This document shows, piece after piece, positions 5,659-6,578 of a stretch of DNA of 6,578 nt. Source of the DNA: Bacillota bacterium (GTDB lineage: Bacteria > Bacillota_I > Bacilli_A > RFN20 > CAG-826); NCBI GenBank assembly GCA_003512585.1, contig DOQE01000147.1, forward strand, positions 1-6,578, given 5' to 3'. The position numbers were made by a program, and so were the translations under genes. The notes beneath the pieces were generated by a model, which saw nothing but the letters and a program-made list of their open reading frames with translations, was not told where the DNA came from and did not search any database. Every line of letters starts with the position of its first letter. The stretch's first letter is position 1.

Positions 5659-5665
5659 ATTATCT

Positions 5666-6578
5666 ATGATAAATTTAAAAATAGTCAAGGAAAAAATTTC
5701 AGGAAACAAATTTGCTAAGCTTGGTTGTTTAGCCCTGTTTTCTATTGCTCTTGGAATAGGGGCAGGAGCCTCTTATGCAATAAATAACAAGACGGTTGAC
5801 AATACAGTTTTATCTACAAGCGGATATAAATATACCAAAGGGGAATTGCAAATCGCCAAAAAGACATATGAAGATGCACTGGCCAAGAATAAGCCGCTAG
5901 AAAGTGCCTTGACACCAGACCAGATGGTCAATTTAGCTTATGCGAAATTTGAAGAATTAGACAATGCTAAAACAATTGGAATTGGCTCTTCGTATTCAAG
6001 TGGAATAACTCAGAAAATCCAAACCTGCACCATAAAAAACAATAAAGAGTTCTTTGAAGAATCCAATTCATTTAGTACTATTGTACAAATTTATAATCGA
6101 ATGTATCAGCAAGGGGATGTTACCTCGACTTATTGGGGTGCCGATCAAAATTACGCCGCACATAAGAAGAAAGACTACTCTAATGATGACTATGCCAAAA
6201 TGATGGGAAGGAAAGTCTCTGACCCACTAATATACATAGTTTCGCCAAAAACAATTAGCAATGAAGAAAATACGATTTCAGGATTAGAAAAAACTGGGAT
6301 TTATAAAAATGAAACCGGATATAGAGTAGAAATTGAAATGGCTACGGAAACAAAAGACCAAAAGACATTTATGCCCGGGATTGAAGAATACAAAAAGCAA
6401 ATGAAAACAATCTCAAATTTGGTAGGCTACCCTAAATTCTATTATTGCCATCTTACATTCAATCTTGATTTCTCGTTGAACTTGAAATCATTTACAAATA
6501 TAGAAAGCTATGAAGCCAATCTTGGAGTCATGGCGCCAAAATGCGATGGAAAAATGACTACTACTTACTATACAGATT
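5666..6578 (+). CDS. Unrecognised membrane-anchored or secreted protein (partial, cut by right edge)
   Basis: The frame is open for 304 codons from ATG 5666 to the window end, with an in-frame TAA just upstream at 5648. The N-terminus is basic (MINLKIVKEKISGNKFAK) and is followed by one hydrophobic segment (about 19-39, LGCLALFSIALGIGAGASYA). This is either a signal anchor or a cleavable signal peptide with a possible site after Ala38. The remainder is polar and Lys/Asn/Tyr/Thr-rich, with no further membrane span. It has a helical stretch (about 55-100) and then alternating segments suggesting beta strands, such as YYCHLTFNLDFSLNLKSF near the end. I do not recognise the family. The strand pattern and a conserved-looking SLNLKSF/KCDGK region recall secreted beta-sheet carrier folds (LolA/RseB-like), but that is only an impression. 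It has its own promoter, so a link to the transporter operon is not implied. Confidence 0.8.
   Translation, partial: MINLKIVKEKISGNKFAKLGCLALFSIALGIGAGASYAINNKTVDNTVLSTSGYKYTKGELQIAKKTYEDALAKNKPLESALTPDQMVNLAYAKFEELDNAKTIGIGSSYSSGITQKIQTCTIKNNKEFFEESNSFSTIVQIYNRMYQQGDVTSTYWGADQNYAAHKKKDYSNDDYAKMMGRKVSDPLIYIVSPKTISNEENTISGLEKTGIYKNETGYRVEIEMATETKDQKTFMPGIEEYKKQMKTISNLVGYPKFYYCHLTFNLDFSLNLKSFTNIESYEANLGVMAPKCDGKMTTTYYTD

Larger units (their letters stand above)
5439..5665. other. 227-base intergenic region, very AT-rich
   Basis: This gap follows the methyltransferase stop and precedes the unknown membrane-anchored protein. It contains no ORF of credible length and no tRNA- or riboswitch-like conserved core that I can see. 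It holds a weak hairpin with a T-run (5525-5557), a second hairpin (5588-5608; 8 pairs including one G-T, loop of 5), a promoter (5611-5638) and a small hairpin over the ribosome binding site of the next gene. These are listed separately where supportable. Confidence 0.6.

Noticed and set aside
5637..5669. Ten-codon leader peptide (MALPKKANYL) ending in a TGA that overlaps the ATG of the right-hand gene
   Set aside because: Its ATG overlaps the best -10 box, so it would not be transcribed from that promoter, and no ribosome binding site precedes it.

Overview
The window is AT-rich bacterial DNA with tightly packed genes, short Shine-Dalgarno motifs of the AAAGGA/AAGGAG type and mostly TAA stops. 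The lipoprotein signal, the codon use and the protein families (HypB, FecCD-type ABC importer, TetR regulator) point to a low-GC anaerobe of the Bacillota, perhaps a gut-type Bacilli/Erysipelotrichales/RF39-like lineage. The phylum is a reasonable inference; anything finer is a guess. All clear Trp codons are TGG, and no real gene needs TGA as a sense codon.

Left part, minus strand (1-1712): a TetR-type regulator, then hypB (Ni/Zn-binding GTPase for nickel-enzyme maturation), then the N-terminal part of what looks like an iron-sulfur/flavin oxidoreductase running off the left edge. That last gene carries an in-frame TAA at 144-146, splitting it into a 67-codon piece and an open continuation. 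It is therefore broken, misassembled or recoded.

Middle, plus strand (1846-5438): a compact four-gene operon diverging from tetR. It encodes a FecCD-type permease, an ABC ATPase, a TroA-fold substrate-binding lipoprotein and a class I SAM-dependent methyltransferase. Each junction overlaps (ATGA, TAATG, and a 17-base overlap into the methyltransferase), so translation is probably coupled. Together they look like an importer for a metal complex or cofactor, with a dedicated methyltransferase. The 133-base tetR/permease gap holds divergent promoters sharing one palindromic -10 element and two inverted repeats that could be TetR operators.

Right part (5439-6578): a 227-base intergenic region with a weak terminator-like hairpin and a promoter, then the first 304 codons of a membrane-anchored or secreted protein that I do not recognise and that is cut by the right edge.

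Working picture: TetR probably controls uptake of a metal complex through the ABC system and may also affect hypB just downstream of it on the same strand. A nickel or cobalt link is attractive, but nothing in the sequence fixes the substrate.
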